A stretch of DNA of 64,000 nt, from NCBI GenBank assembly GCA_942486035.1, contig CALNXK010000043.1, forward strand, positions 1,313,501 to 1,377,500. Direction: 5' to 3'. This document shows, piece by piece, positions 20,680-31,921 of the stretch (position 1 is its first letter; the number at the start of each line of letters is the position of its first letter). The notes under the pieces are model-generated. The model was not told where the DNA came from and searched no databases. It worked only from the letters and a program-made list of their open reading frames with translations. Origin of the DNA: Porites lobata (taxonomy: Eukaryota > Cnidaria > Anthozoa > Scleractinia > Poritidae). The position numbers and the translations under genes were made by a program.

Positions 20680-21466
20680 ACACCTTCCCTCGGTTACGAA
20701 CTAGTTTTGGAGTTGCCTCTTAAGTAAAAACCCCACACTGTTACAGTTACTTCTGTACCTGTTTAAGTGTAAGCCTTTTGTATTTTTGACGTAACAATGA
20801 ATTTCAGACGACAATGGTTATTTTTCCGAATACTCTTCCATACAAGAAGTGTCACTTTCCGTGTTTTCTGTAACAAAGATTTTAATTTGTTCATTGGTAG
20901 TCTGCTAGGGGCATGACGGTAACCGGTCATTACGTTCCATGGTCAGACCGTTGACATCGTTCCACGTCAGTTCGTTCCACAAAAAAGTCAGTTCGTTCCA
21001 CATATGAAAAGTCAAGTAAATCTTTCTAAATTTGTTGAGTGAACTTTATCGAGAAGAAAAACGTTTCGTCCATACCACAAGCTGATAAAATAATAATCGA
21101 TCCAAAGTCGATTCGATCCATCCTAAATCGTTTGAAAACAAACAAGAGACGATTTCAACCAGCCACGGGCTTTAACATTTAAACCGCCGCTTTGAGAGTT
21201 TTTGAGCTAGAATCGATCGATAGTTTTGAAAGATATAGCACAACAAGTAAAAGCTAAGCCGTTTTGAAGGTACAGTATTTCGAAGCGCTTGTAACCTAAA
21301 TATTTCTTTGCAGCGCCCGATTTATGCAAATTTTGAAAACAACGCGAGTTTCGAATTACAATCTCGATTTTATGGTAATTTGTCATGCCGAAAATATAAA
21401 ACCTGATTTAAACCGATGAAATTGTAAGTTCTGTTATAAATAAATTTGCCACGATGTGAACTCAAT

Positions 21467-22096
21467 TCAACTTCTTTTATTTCCTCCACAACACAAGTTT
21501 CCTTCTGTACAACTAGCTAAAAAAATACCTTCCGTTGTCGTCACCTCGCTGCCACACAAAACTTGCTGATAATGCAAAATCCCGACGCACAGCATCGTAT
21601 GAAAAAACACAACACGCAATACAAAAAAAAGTACATTAACCGTCACCCTGCTAAACAAAATTGAAATAATAAACATAATTGTCGCAGTTATCACAGTAGT
21701 TCCAAAAAAAGCCTCAGTCTCTTTTGGTTTCAATTGTTGACAATCGTCTCTTCCTTCATCAGAACAGATTTTTATCACAGGCAGCTCGCTGTGTTCCGCA
21801 ATGCAAATATCAAAATCACTATTGTCACACTGATAACCAGCTACACAAATCTTGCGACTCTCAAACTTGTTCAGCATTCCTCTATTCCAACTCTTATCCA
21901 TATTACACGTACACTTCCGATATTCCGATTTGTTATTACGTCAATGGGGTCCATGAGTCTTTGAATGTCTTGATAATTTCCTTTGTTTTTCTTTGAGTTC
22001 GCGGACCAGCCCATTCCGAAAACACTCAGTGTTATTTTTTAGTGTGGGCCTACCGCGAACAGTGTGTGCATTTGTAAGTTTAACCCGGAATAACAT
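21467..22096 (-). pseudogene. Two-helix membrane protein, copy A (nonsense)
   Basis: Counterpart of 26785-27423, with the same ATG (22094-22096) and the same C-terminus CCGGNKRS. Relative to copy B it has a 9-bp in-frame deletion and a premature TGA at 21941-21943 (CAT-AGA becomes CAT-TGA). The remaining 144-codon frame from 21901 still has both membrane helices. See copy B for the domain description. Confidence 0.6.
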
Positions 22097-22551
22097 GATT
22101 GAACAATATATTAACACGTTCCTCGAAACGCCGCGGCCAAATGTTATCCAAACTGCTTCTCACTGCTGCTTCGAAAAATTTCGGATCAAACGATATCCAA
22201 ATCGTCCCTCATTGGATTATCCACTCGACCTAACAAAATCGACCAATCACAAAAAATGGACATAAAATAAAGAAAAGAGCAAATTCAGATGACCTCTTAG
22301 GAAACATGCAATTAAAACTGTTTTTCGATGATTGGTGCATTTCGATCCTCTCGTCAAAAACATGTCAGACGTCAATCATCTTAGCGGACCTCTTAGGAAA
22401 CGAAAGTTTTCTTCAACGGGTTCAAAAGGTCATTGTTTATGGTTTGTGATTGGTGGATTTCGATCCGTTTTTTGGGTTTCTGTGTTTCAAGGTTCGTTGC
22501 TTGTGATCTTCTTATGACCAAAACCCGACGTTAATATTCCAACTACCGTAT

Positions 22552-22640
22552 TTATTCGATTAACCGCCCTGGGCGCTTATTAAATTTTTGGACCTTGAGA
22601 GTGGGCGCTTATTCGAGATGGGCGCTTATTCGAGGCTTAC
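22552..22640. repeat. Fragment of GGGCGCTTATT repeat
   Basis: ACCGTATTTATTCGATTAACC is followed by three GGGCGCTTATT motifs. The stretch is absent from the matching place in copy B, so it was inserted into copy A or replaced other sequence there. Confidence 0.45.
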
Positions 22641-22794
22641 CGTGTACAAGACGTTCGCATGACAGACATTCGCCTCGCTTCGCTTGTTTACTTACCTTGT
22701 TTACGTTAGCACGTATTGCTTGCCTATTGCACATTTGCGTCAAAACAAGCCGTTTCCATTACTCTATTTGGGCCACGCCCACATAATAAATGAA

Positions 22795-23260
22795 TGAAAA
22801 TAAATAAATAAATGTATAAGATAGATAAATAAATAAGACAAATAGAATTCAAAATATTCAAAATATAAATATCAGTTGTGTCATCTCTGGATCGTCGGAG
22901 AGAAGATAAAAAGAGTAGGTACTTATGAAGTTTGCTCGAATGTCACTTCCAACTCGCGGCTGGGAAGAAAAGATGTGTGGTTTCTGTCGTTTAAGTTTGC
23001 AAAATTCTTTTGCGATGTGGTCCTTGCTATGATGTCAAGAAGAATGGACAAAAGGAGCCACGCTTGGCCGAGAGGTAAGTTAATATTTGCAGTATATATC
23101 TTTACTTTTTTATATACATTTTGCTGTTTGTCCGCAGCCAGCTGCTTTTGATCTCTTCCTTCCGAGTCAACTGACTCACAAACATGGAAGAGCGGGTTCG
23201 ACCTCTCGCCTAGATTCAAACCTTTTTCAAGAGGGGTGAGAGGGGAGAGTTTGAACAAAA
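22795..23260 (+). repeat. Inverted-repeat arm, left
   Basis: Matches 30405-30870 in reverse orientation, including GGGAAGAAAAGATGTGTGG, AGAATGGACAAAAG and GGCCGAGAGGTAAGTTAA. One frame is partly kept in both (KDVW..SFKFA..FCD and RMDKRSHAWPRG just before a GTAAGT donor), so the arms may contain an old exon of an element. Low divergence suggests a recent duplication. Confidence 0.65.
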
Positions 23261-23487
23261 AGACGAATTGGATATAGTTAGCCTAACTTTAAGGGATTGT
23301 TTAAGCTTGTTTAGGTCTCAGCTTTCAAGGGATATACATTTACTTATTCAGTTATTATTATTATTTTCATTTTTCATTCAATTTGGTGTCACTTCAATAG
23401 CAAGGGCGGAAATTTAGAAGGGGGCGGCCGTGACACTTGCCCATAAATAGATACTATTTATTTTACTGAGAATTCTTTAAAACTAAA

Positions 23488-24830
23488 TATACAACAACAA
23501 CAACAATAAGCTTTACTTGCACGACCATAACAAAGTATTACAGTATTGCAAAAGCCACTTGAAATTAATCATTGATTCCTTGTAAATTAAATATTTCAAA
23601 AAATTTGAAACGTATTAATCATTGTTTATTTCTAACCATCAGTAGGATAAATTATTCCGGAGATAACTTTGTCTCTCAATTCAAAGCAAGTTGATATAAA
23701 TGAAATTAATTAGATGTTAATAAAATAGTCAGTAGAATTCATCAGATGTGATAATAAGGACTCATGTGATTGTAGTCGTAGAAACGGTATTTTAGATTCT
23801 AGTTTAGAGAAGAACATATCTCTTATCGCAGAAAAACTTGGACCATCTAATAAAAAGTGAGTTTCATCTTCAATTCTGTTACAATATGCAGAGATTGCAT
23901 AACCTTTCGTCACGTGGTATATTGTCGTATCTACCTGTCTCAATCCTAAGTATTCTCAGTTTCACTAATGTTTTCCTAGAAGGGTTCTTTCTTGTTGGAT
24001 CTAGGTAGGCGGAAGGGCTACAATTCGTTTTGATTTTATAATAAAAGTTAAGTTTTTGTGAATGTTGAAGGGTATGATTCCAGTAAGAGATATATTTCTT
24101 TTGCATAAGATCTACACATTGCTTAATTTTACATTTATTCAGTAAATTACAATTAAAGCCTGGGAAATCATAGTAGTCAGTCATCTTCTTAAGACTGAAG
24201 TAAAAACTATTTTGACCACTATGATAAAGGTCAACAGATATTTTTAAAGATTGTTTAACTATAGAATTTTCATCTTTTTCTTGGAGATAGTTTAAGTAAT
24301 TAAGTATCTTGTTATTCATATCAATGATCAAAGGGAATCTGCCAAGTTCAGATCTGCATGCAACATTGGATGACTTGTTATGGACTTCTAAATATCGTTT
24401 ACAAAAGTGTAAATGAGTTTTTTCGATTCCGGAGTTATCCCATGACTTAAAATCTGATTTCACAAAGACACCCCAAACTTCACTATTGTAAGTTAAAATC
24501 GGTGAGATCATTGTGTCAAAAATTTTATTTGCAAGGGAAGGTTTCAGTGTGGCGTCTTAGACTAAATAGAGCATGAAGGGCTTTTTGTCGACTGTTCAAG
24601 TGAGAGTGTAAAATTTTCGGGAGACGAGATGCGAATCCCTAAGTAAGTATAGTCTTGTACAATGTCTATTATTTCATTGCCTATGTGAAAACATAATCAC
24701 ACTTTTTTGTGCCTTTTTGGAAAACCATTATTTTGGTTTTCTTGGGGTTGATTTTAATCCAGGAGTTGCAATATGAAGATAATTTGTTTAGGCAATTTTG
24801 TAATCGTAATTTCAATCGTGATAATATAAT
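23488..24830 (-). mobile_element. 5'-truncated LINE with (TTG)n tail
   Basis: Read on the minus strand, the element encodes the end of a reverse transcriptase (INPKKTKIMVFQKG, then YLGIRISSP) with a frameshift near 24700. A C-terminal region follows (SPILTYNSEVWG ... RLRILRIETGRYD) with a CNLC...DETHFLL.CPSF-like zinc knuckle. It ends in TTATTGTTGTTGTTGTTG at about 23500. At least two frameshifts are present. The layout is that of non-LTR elements with a simple-repeat 3' end. Dead copy. Confidence 0.7.
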
Positions 24831-25100
24831 AAGGTAAATTGTTCAGCGGTCAGCAATGATGATGGCCGAGTTTTTTGAAGCTGGGTAGTTTGCGTTATTT
24901 GTTGCCTTTTTGTGTGTTTAAATACTTTAGTTTTTTTCGTGTAAGAGTTCCTGTGAAAGAGTTCCTGTTGTCTTTTATTTGAATATGTCAAAGAAAGAAA
25001 GAAGCAAGACGTGAATGACGATAGTTTTGAATCGTATGTGAAGGACTTCCTGGAAACGATTCGACAGGATGATGAAACCATAAAGAACAAGACGCTGTGT

Positions 25101-26000
25101 GAGCGTATATTTGGGCGTGATCGTACTACGGGTAAGATACTTTGAACATGCCTTATTGCAGCTAAAGAACTGTCATCATATGTTACCAGAGAAGACAAAT
25201 CCTTTACTCCACTATTTTGCTGAACCACACAGCTTATACAATATGTCCCAAACCACAACAAAAATAGTGTCATTTCACGACAATGTTTGAATATATGCAC
25301 ATCTTCAATGCAGACATGCTTGGAGCCAAATTACAACATAGGACATAATTGGTTACAGCCCGTAGAATAAGGTTTACCTCAGCTCCACTGATACTGACAG
25401 ATGTGTTTTCACACCCATCACTTTGTACAGTGTATTCCGGTTACTAAAGAAGGCAAATAAAGTTCCTTAAGTCCAGCATCCACAAGGGTTAATGAAAGAG
25501 TAACACATTGCATAAACTGCTATAGGGCAGCACTATTTACAGGAACATTGGTAACTATTAACATTTGATATACTACAATTTTCAACATTGCTTGAGAAAA
25601 GATGAGGTTTAAAGGTGGCAATATGTACACCTTTAAGTTCATATATATCCTCATTCCTAGGTAGAGTCTGAAAATATTGTACTAATTTATGCATGGATGG
25701 TCCAACAATACACATGTCCTTTCACTATGACTGTTACATATCTCTAGCAGGAGAATCAAATACATTATATCCCCCAGCCTCAGTGCTGTAGATAATGAGT
25801 CCTAGTTCAGTGCGAAGAGTGTTTCAAATGCTGAACCTGTGAGTGGCATATACAGTAGTGATGGATGTCACAGGTATAACTGTCACTGTATTCAAGGTGG
25901 AAAAATTGCTCACTGTAACCATTCCTGGCAATTCTGTTAACATTGACATAGATTGTCTTGCAAGCAGTGACAGACAAGAATATAACTGAATACCAACAAT
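25101..26000 (-). pseudogene. C76/OTU-like protease remnant, copy B
   Basis: It retains QFFHLEYSDSYTCDIHHYC, the histidine region and YELKGVHIATFKPHLF. The motif that reads FDSHARDM in copy A reads FDSPARDM here, so the presumed catalytic histidine is lost (CAT to CCT). The 2A peptide and cysteine motif are deleted and several frameshifts are present. Non-functional. Confidence 0.6.
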
Positions 26001-26784
26001 CATTACCTAACACGGTTACAGTTACTTCTGTACCTGTTTAAGTGTAAACCTTTTCTACTTTTAACGTAACAATGAATTTCAGACGACAATGGTGTATTTT
26101 TCCGAATACTCTTCCCTACAAAAAGTGTCACTTTCCGTGTTTCCTGTAACAAAGATTTTAATTTGTTCATTGGTAGTCTGCTAGGGGCATGACGGTAACC
26201 GGTCATTTCGTTCCATGGTCTGATCGTTGACATCGTTCCAAGTCAGATAGTCCCAATCAATAGTCAGATCGTTCCATAAAATAGTCAGTTCGTTCCACAA
26301 AAAAGTCAGTTCGTTCCACATATGAAAAGTCAAGTAAATCTTTCTAAATTTGTTGAGTGAACTTTATCGAGAAGAAAAACGTTTCGTCCATACCACAAGC
26401 TGATAAAATAATAATCGATCCAAAGTCGATTCGATCCATCCTAAAGCGTTTGGAAAAAAACAAGACACGATTTCAACCAGCCACGGGCTTTAGCATTTAA
26501 TCCGCCGCTTTGAGAGTTTTTGAGCTAGAATCGATCGATATTTTTGAAAGATATAGCACAACAAGTAAAAGCTATGCCGTTCTGAAGGTACAGTATTTCG
26601 AAGCGCTTGTAACCTAAATATTTCTTTGCAGCGCCCGATTTATGCAAATTTTGAAAACAACGCGAGTTTCGAATTACAATCTCGATTTTATGGTAATTTG
26701 TCATGCCGAAAATATAAAACCTGATTTAAACCAATGATTTTGTAAGTTCTGTTATAAATAAATTTCCCACGACGAGATCTCAAT

Positions 26785-27423
26785 TCAACTTCTTTTATTT
26801 CCTCCACAACACAAATTTCCTTCTGTACAACTAGCTAAAAAAATACCTTCCGTTGTCGTCACCTCGCTGCCACACAAAACTTGCTGATAATGCAAAATCC
26901 CGACGCACAGCATCGTATGAAAAAACACAACACGCAATACAAAAAAAAGTACATTAACCGTCACCCTGCTAAACAAAATTGAAATAATAAACATAATTGT
27001 CGCAGTTATGACAGTAGTTCCAAAAAAAGCCTCAGTCCCTTTTGGTTTCAATTGTTGACAATCGTCTCTTCCTTCATCGGAACAGATTTTTATCACAGGC
27101 AGCTCGCTGTGTTCCGCAATGCAAATATCAAAATCACTATTGTCACACTGATAACCAGCTACACAAATCTTGCGACTCTCAAACTTGTTCAGCATTCCTC
27201 TATTCCAACTCTTATCCATATTACACGTACACTTCCGATATTCCGATTTGTTATTACGTCTATGGGGTCCATGAGTCTTTGATGTCATTGAATGTCTTGA
27301 TAATTTCCTTTGTCTTTCTTTGAGCTCGCGGACCAGCCCATTCCGAAAACACTCAGTGTTATTTTTTAGTGTGGGCCTACCGCGAACAGTGTGTGCATTT
27401 GTAAGTTTAACCCGGAATAACAT
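26785..27423 (-). CDS. Unknown 212-residue protein with two membrane helices, copy B
   Basis: The frame is open from an ATG at 27421-27423. The N-terminal half is basic and hydrophilic (VRELKERQRKLSRH around 31-44). A cysteine-rich middle follows (CTCN at 65-68, CVAGYQCDNSDFDICIAE at 87-104, KICSDEGRDDC to 122). Two hydrophobic segments come next, at about 133-152 (FFGTTVITATIMFIISILFS) and 154-177. The tail has spaced cysteines and ends CCGGNKRS. The paired helices and flanking cysteines suggest a small integral membrane protein. I recognise no family. It lies upstream of the protease remnant on the same strand in both copies of the repeat, so it is probably cargo of a transposon. Confidence 0.5.
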   Translation of the reverse strand: MLFRVKLTNAHTVRGRPTLKNNTECFRNGLVRELKERQRKLSRHSMTSKTHGPHRRNNKSEYRKCTCNMDKSWNRGMLNKFESRKICVAGYQCDNSDFDICIAEHSELPVIKICSDEGRDDCQQLKPKGTEAFFGTTVITATIMFIISILFSRVTVNVLFFVLRVVFFHTMLCVGILHYQQVLCGSEVTTTEGIFLASCTEGNLCCGGNKRS

Positions 27424-28164
27424 GACTGAGCAATATATTAACACGTTCCTCGAAACGCCGCGGGCACATGTTATCCAAACTGCTTCTCACTGCTGCTTCG
27501 AAAAATTTCGGATCAAACGATATCTAAATTGTCCCTCATTGGATTATCCACTCGACCTAACAAAATCGACCAATCATAAAAAATGGACATAAAATAAAGA
27601 AAAGAGCAAATTCAGATGACCTCTTAGGAAACATGCAATTAAAACTGTCTTTCTATGATTGGTGCATTTCGATCCTCTCGTCAAAAAACTGTCAGACGTC
27701 AATCATCTTAGCGGACCTCTTAGGAAACGAAAGTTTTCTTCAATGGGTTCAAAAGGTCATTGTTTATGGTTTGTGATTAGTGGATTTCGATCCGTTTTTT
27801 GAGTTTCTGTGTTTCAAGGTTCGTTGCTTGTGATCTTCTTGTGACCAAAACCCGACGTTAATATTCCAACTATTTTTGATAGATTTCATCCCTGGACTTC
27901 AGACTTCCAAATTTCGATGAGGCAAAAATACTGAAGATTCAGATTAACTTTTGAGATCGTAAAAGTGCGATTAAGTGTCGTGTGCAAGCAGAGCTTTCTT
28001 TCCCACATGCCTCTTACCGTGTACAAGACGTTCGCATGGCATACATTCGCCTCGCTTCGCTTGTTTACTCGCTTTGTTTACGTTAGCACGTATTGCGTGC
28101 CTATTGCACAATTGCGTCAAAACAAGCCGTTTCCATTACTCTATTTGGGCCACGCCCAAATAAC

Positions 28165-29060
28165 AATCAAGCAAAATTCAAGGAAGACTTGAAAACTTTT
28201 GAACAAAAACTCGAAAGAACTACAGAGTCGCTTAACATAAAGTTTGTGATAAAGTCAGTAAGAGTATTAATATTATGACAAAGATAAAACGTTATCTAGG
28301 AAATCAATGTTTAACTAGTATTTACTATTCTCTTGTTTACCCATACCTCATATATGGTTGCTTATTGTGGGGAAATAATTATGATAATCCATTATCACAG
28401 CTCATACGTCTACAAAATAAAGCAGTTAGAATAATGAATGACGTTCCTTTACGAGATCATATCACTCCTCATTATGCTCATCTAGGTTTATTAAAATTTT
28501 GTGATATTGTTAAAATTTACAATTGTTTGTTTTATATGATTATGTCTCTGATAATAAGCCGTGTAATTTTCCATTATTTCTTGTATCTGAGTAACATAAC
28601 TATTTTACACGAAGTGCATATGCTCAGCAATTACACATTCCCCACTCAAGAATTAATATTCGAACGTTTTGCCCTACCGTCATTGGAAAATACTATTGGA
28701 ACGATCTCCCGCTTTCTATTCGCAATAATTCATCGAAAATCCTGTTCAAAAAGGCACTTAAAAAGTATTATCTTGCTCAAGACTGACTTGTGTGCGTGTG
28801 TGTGTGCGTGCGTGCGTGTTTGTGTTTTAATGAATAACAAAACTACAAAGAATAAAGTCAATCTTGTTAAAGGGCCATGATTAGTTTCACTATAATGTGC
28901 CCTTCTCCATTCTACTTTTCTTCTTTTATTATTATTATTATTATTATTATGTACGCGTACTTTAAGCAACTTTGTACCAATTGATATTGTACAACTATTG
29001 TATTATTGTACAACTAATGTATTATAGGATGGAGTAAAAATAAAATACAAATACAAATAT
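28165..29060 (+). mobile_element. 5'-truncated LINE with A-rich tail
   Basis: The plus-strand frame at 28275-28500 gives the typical C-terminal reverse-transcriptase region of a CR1/L2-like LINE (LGNQCLTSIYYSLVYPYLIY, then LIRLQNKAVRIMNDVP and HYAHLGLLKFCDIVKIYN). It then frameshifts. A (TG/CG)n run at 28788-28818 and an (ATT)n run at 28925-28950 occur in the 3' part, which ends in AAATACAAATACAAATA. Confidence 0.75.
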
Positions 29061-29286
29061 AACAAGGTCGGTCGGAGAATTGAGTTTGGTGCCATTTGGT
29101 AGCACAAACGGATCAGATAAAAGGGGTGGCCGCGGTTCACTCGGCTAACCCCTAATTTCGCCCATGCTTGAGGTGTTCAGGACGGAAAGCCCATATTCTT
29201 ACCCACAAATGTTTCGCTTAGGGTTGTGTGAAAAGAAATGCCTATATAAAAATTTCACAAACGCCTTTACAGCGAGTGTGATCTTC

Positions 29287-29388
29287 TTAATAAGTCACTG
29301 AACAAAGCCTGCGCCTGGCCTGAGCTATGTCCGTGTTGTTCTCCTTAACAAGGTTTTTAAATTCTAATTTTCCAACGATATGGAAGTC
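29287..29388 (-). CDS. Candidate terminal exon of an unknown minus-strand gene
   Basis: After GGGGTAG (acceptor), 33 codons are open and read DFHIVGKLEFKNLVKENN, then TDIAQARRRLCSVTY and a stop at 29287-29289. The peptide is protein-like and amphipathic. It could be the last exon of the gene whose candidate earlier exons lie at 31065-31237 and 31886-31921, but the splice phase of 31065 does not fit directly, so another exon would be needed between them. Confidence 0.3.
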   Translation of the reverse strand, partial: DFHIVGKLEFKNLVKENNTDIAQARRRLCSVTY

Positions 29389-29998
29389 CTACCCCATCCT
29401 CCCCTACACTGGATGAACAGAGAGTAAAATAAACAAATCAGACACAAGGTTAGTCATTTTTGTTTCGAAGTTTTTCAAAAGGCAAAAATTAAGACGTTTT
29501 TTTTAATTTCCAAATTCGTTGTCGAGGCTGAGCTTCCTTTGCTACAGTTCATGCACGCAAGCATGCAACATACCGCACGTGCTTCCTAAAAACCAAGAAG
29601 AATGCTATTCCTGGGAAAATTTGATCAGTGATGGCACGTTTGCTACTCAAGGTCAGAAAGCTGGCTATAAGAGACCGGATTTCTTTCACTACTAGAGATT
29701 AACATGTGAATTATTGAAGTAAATCATTCAATAATTTTATTTTTGTTGTGCGTAATGTATTAGTCCGCAGATTGACTAGCTAGTTTGAAGACACAAACTC
29801 GAAGCGTGAGGCCCACGAGCAGCCGCGAGAGGCGCGGAGAACTCTTTCGTCCGCATCGTGGCTCGATTGAAGTAGCCCAAGTCTTTGAAATTAAAAGAAG
29901 AATTAAAAAAATGAAAGAAACATAACTAAATAAATGTATATCCCTGATAGCAATCCCTTAAAGTTAAGCCAACTAAAGTTATTTTGTCTTTTTTTCCA

Positions 29999-30391
29999 GG
30001 GAGGTACTCCTGGGAATTCTTGGTGAGGGTGTGCCGCCTAGTTCTCCAAATTTAGACCGATGTCATTTTTCACACTCGTCTTCAGACCTGGTCTCTAATA
30101 AATTATGTCATCATTATCATCATTACTTAATATATTAGAACGGCAACAAAAAAAAGATTTCTTAAAATCCATTCCTAATTCGCATATTTTTCTTTCTTTC
30201 TTATTCGTTTCGAATTGAACAGATAACTACGTTCATACTGTTACACTCCCGTAGTTCCCTCGAAAACCATACCCGATTCCAGACCAAACTGGGCAAAGTC
30301 TAGACCCGTTTTCAAACCCAAACGGTGTCAAAACCATACCCTTTCGAGCGGCACATACCTATATGGCTTATATAAGGGAGTACTCCCCGGG
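29999..30391 (-). mobile_element. G-run MITE (inverse copy of 35408-35863)
   Basis: The left end GGGAGGTACTCCTGGGAATTC and right end GGGAGTACTCCCCGGG are inverse to each other. Internal AAACCATACCC and CAGACCTGGTCTCTAATAAAT align with the reverse complement of 35408-35863. It is inserted in a region that is otherwise inverted relative to 23264-23345. Confidence 0.6.
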
Positions 30392-30404
30392 CTTTTTTTA
30401 AAGC

Positions 30405-30846
30405 CCCCTCCTCTCACCCCTCCTCAAAAAGGCTTGAATCCTTTGAAAGTTTTGTTTGCGCGTTTGTTATATAATCGGAGTCAGTTGACCCGGAAGAGAT
30501 CTAAAGGAGTGAGCTGCGGCAAACAGCAAATGTACATGAATGTATAAAAAAAAATAAGGATACTCTAAAAATTAACTTACCTCTCGGCCAAGCGTGACTT
30601 CTTTTGTCCATTCTTTTCGATTTTACGGCACCAACCATATCGCAAAAGAATATCGCAAACTTAAACGACATAAACCACACATCTTTTCTTCCAGCCACGA
30701 GTTGGAAGTGACATTCGAGCAAACTTCATGACTACCTACTTTTTTTATCTTCTCGCCGACGATCCAGTGATGTCACGACTGATATTCATATTTTTAATAT
30801 TTTGAATTTTATTTGTCTCATTTATTTACCTATCTTATATATATTT

Positions 30847-30870
<24 letters not shown>
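30405..30870 (-). repeat. Inverted-repeat arm, right
   Basis: Reverse-complement partner of 22795-23260, ending in a long (ATTT)n stretch. The arms bracket copy B, both LINEs and part of copy A. A donor-like GTAAGTTAA is conserved with the left arm. Confidence 0.65.
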
Positions 30871-30877
<7 letters not shown>

Positions 30878-31064
30878 TTCATTTATTTTCTTATTTTCCG
30901 CCGTCCGCCGTCCGTTTCCTCACTTTACAGACATCCCCCAGCCCCTCAGTGATTATATCTCAGTATGTATATAATTAAGTCGCTTTTCCATATTAACTGT
31001 GTCAACACAATCGGAATTGAAACAAAAGTTTGAGGAAATTTAACTTCAAGAAACGTTTATGTAC

Positions 31065-31237
31065 CTTTCCGTCAACTTTCGTAACCGGAAACCAGGCAAG
31101 GATTTTTTATAATTATCAAAGTTAAGGTGATCAAAGCACAGTGTTTCATAACCAAATAGACCAGATACCTTGAAGCGTTTGAATCTTTGGCACGGCAAAT
31201 CCAACGTGAAGATATCGTCGTCAATCGTTTCAGGTTG
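31065..31237 (-). CDS. Candidate internal exon of an unknown gene
   Basis: The frame is open for 57 codons on the minus strand: ETIDDDIFTLDLPCQRF, KRFKVSGLFGYETL, CFDHLNFDNYKKSLPGF, RLRKLTE. It ends at a donor, GAAAG|GTACAT (31064-31063). Composition is strongly protein-like (F, D, K, L rich, no low complexity). A conventional AG acceptor at the left of the frame is absent, and an in-frame TAA lies at 31240-31238. The sequence ACCTTAAC just there resembles a U12 branch site (TTCCTTAAC) and is followed by ..GAAAC|G, so a U12-type intron is possible. Family unknown. Confidence 0.4.
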
Positions 31238-31687
31238 TTAAGGTAAAAATATGTTACCTGATAATATAAGCATTGCGAATCCCACCTTGATCATTCACTT
31301 GCCCACTTCAGGCGGGGCTGTAACCATTCATGATACTAGGTTAAACTACGGGAGAGACAACTTTCTTTCTTCTTTTTGCTTTGAACGCGAGCAATGTTTC
31401 AAAGACTGAGGGCATGTAATCATATTAAAAAAAGTTTTGGTAACGGTCGATGTGTATGATAACAGGGAGCGAAAATCATGAAAATGTATTTTAACCAAAT
31501 AGGCTTACAAAGGACAAAAGGATACTGCTATTCCTAAATCACACAACACGATCGGCACCTCAGACTGATTCGATCTCGAAGAGAAATACGCTTCTGAAAT
31601 AGTGTAAGTATCAATATATAGTCAATACATATATTTTTAAAAAAAACAAGAGGTTACAAATTGATATCTAAAAATTCGCCTACGATT

Positions 31688-31818
31688 AAAAAGTGAACTA
31701 TTTACAAGGCTAAAAATATATATTTAAAAAAAGATAAATCCACCGAAACGTTTTCGAAACTCGTTTGGATTTTTCTTTTTCAAAATGTATTTTTAGCCTT
31801 GTAAATAGTTCACTTTTT
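31688..31818. repeat. Hairpin repeat, 33-bp arms
   Basis: AAAAAGTGAACTATTTACAA continuing through GGCTAAAAATA at the left is repeated inverted at the right (TATTTTTAGCC...TTCACTTTTT). This is a small foldback element or a remnant of one. Confidence 0.6.
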
Positions 31819-31885
31819 AAGGTTACAAATTGTTAAACTGTTCCCGCCTTCCCGGCCAGGCTCCTGTCCAAGCCTAGTCCCTTAC

Positions 31886-31921
31886 TTTCCCGTAAGATCG
31901 CTTCCCGCTGCTGGCGGCCAT
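31886..31921 (-). CDS. Candidate first exon (MAASSGKRSYGK)
   Basis: The ATG at 31919-31921 has an excellent start context (CCAAGATGGCC). Twelve codons, MAASSGKRSYGK, lead to the donor AAA|GTAAGG. Upstream on the minus strand a GATTGGC (inverse of the CCAAT in AGCCAATCAC near 32010) sits about 90 bp away. GC content is locally high, as at promoters. It is short, so the evidence is the start context plus donor only. Confidence 0.4.

Larger units (their letters stand above)
16366..22790 (-). mobile_element. Transposon-like repeat, copy A (2A-protease and membrane-protein genes)
   Basis: This unit matches 25096-28163 in the same orientation. Shared stretches are 16366-17055 with 25096-25790, 19720-19920 with 25795-25995, 20735-22550 with 26010-27870, and 22637-22790 with 28014-28163. 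Copy A has extra DNA: the foldback 17084-19698, the small element 20282-20679 and a fragment at 22552-22640 with the GGGCGCTTATT motif. Both copies carry the same minus-strand genes. The class of the element is not clear from its ends. Confidence 0.7.
25096..28163 (-). mobile_element. Transposon-like repeat, copy B
   Basis: Second copy of the 16366-22790 unit. It lacks the foldback, the 398-bp MITE and about 800 bp that include the 2A/cysteine part of the protease gene. Upstream, at 24990-25095, there is unrelated DNA with an open 40-codon plus-strand stretch ending at GGGTAAG; I do not treat it as a gene. Confidence 0.65.

Noticed and set aside
24990..25135. Plus-strand exon-like stretch (DVNDDSFESYVKDFLETIR ... 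GRDRTTG|GTAAG)
   Set aside because: It starts in unrelated DNA, crosses the border into repeat copy B and is antisense to the protease remnant. An ATG upstream is out of frame. Attractive, but not supported by copy A.
24812..25300. 162-codon minus-strand frame starting in the protease remnant of copy B
   Set aside because: The first half is the end of the protease remnant in frame; the rest runs by chance into flanking DNA.
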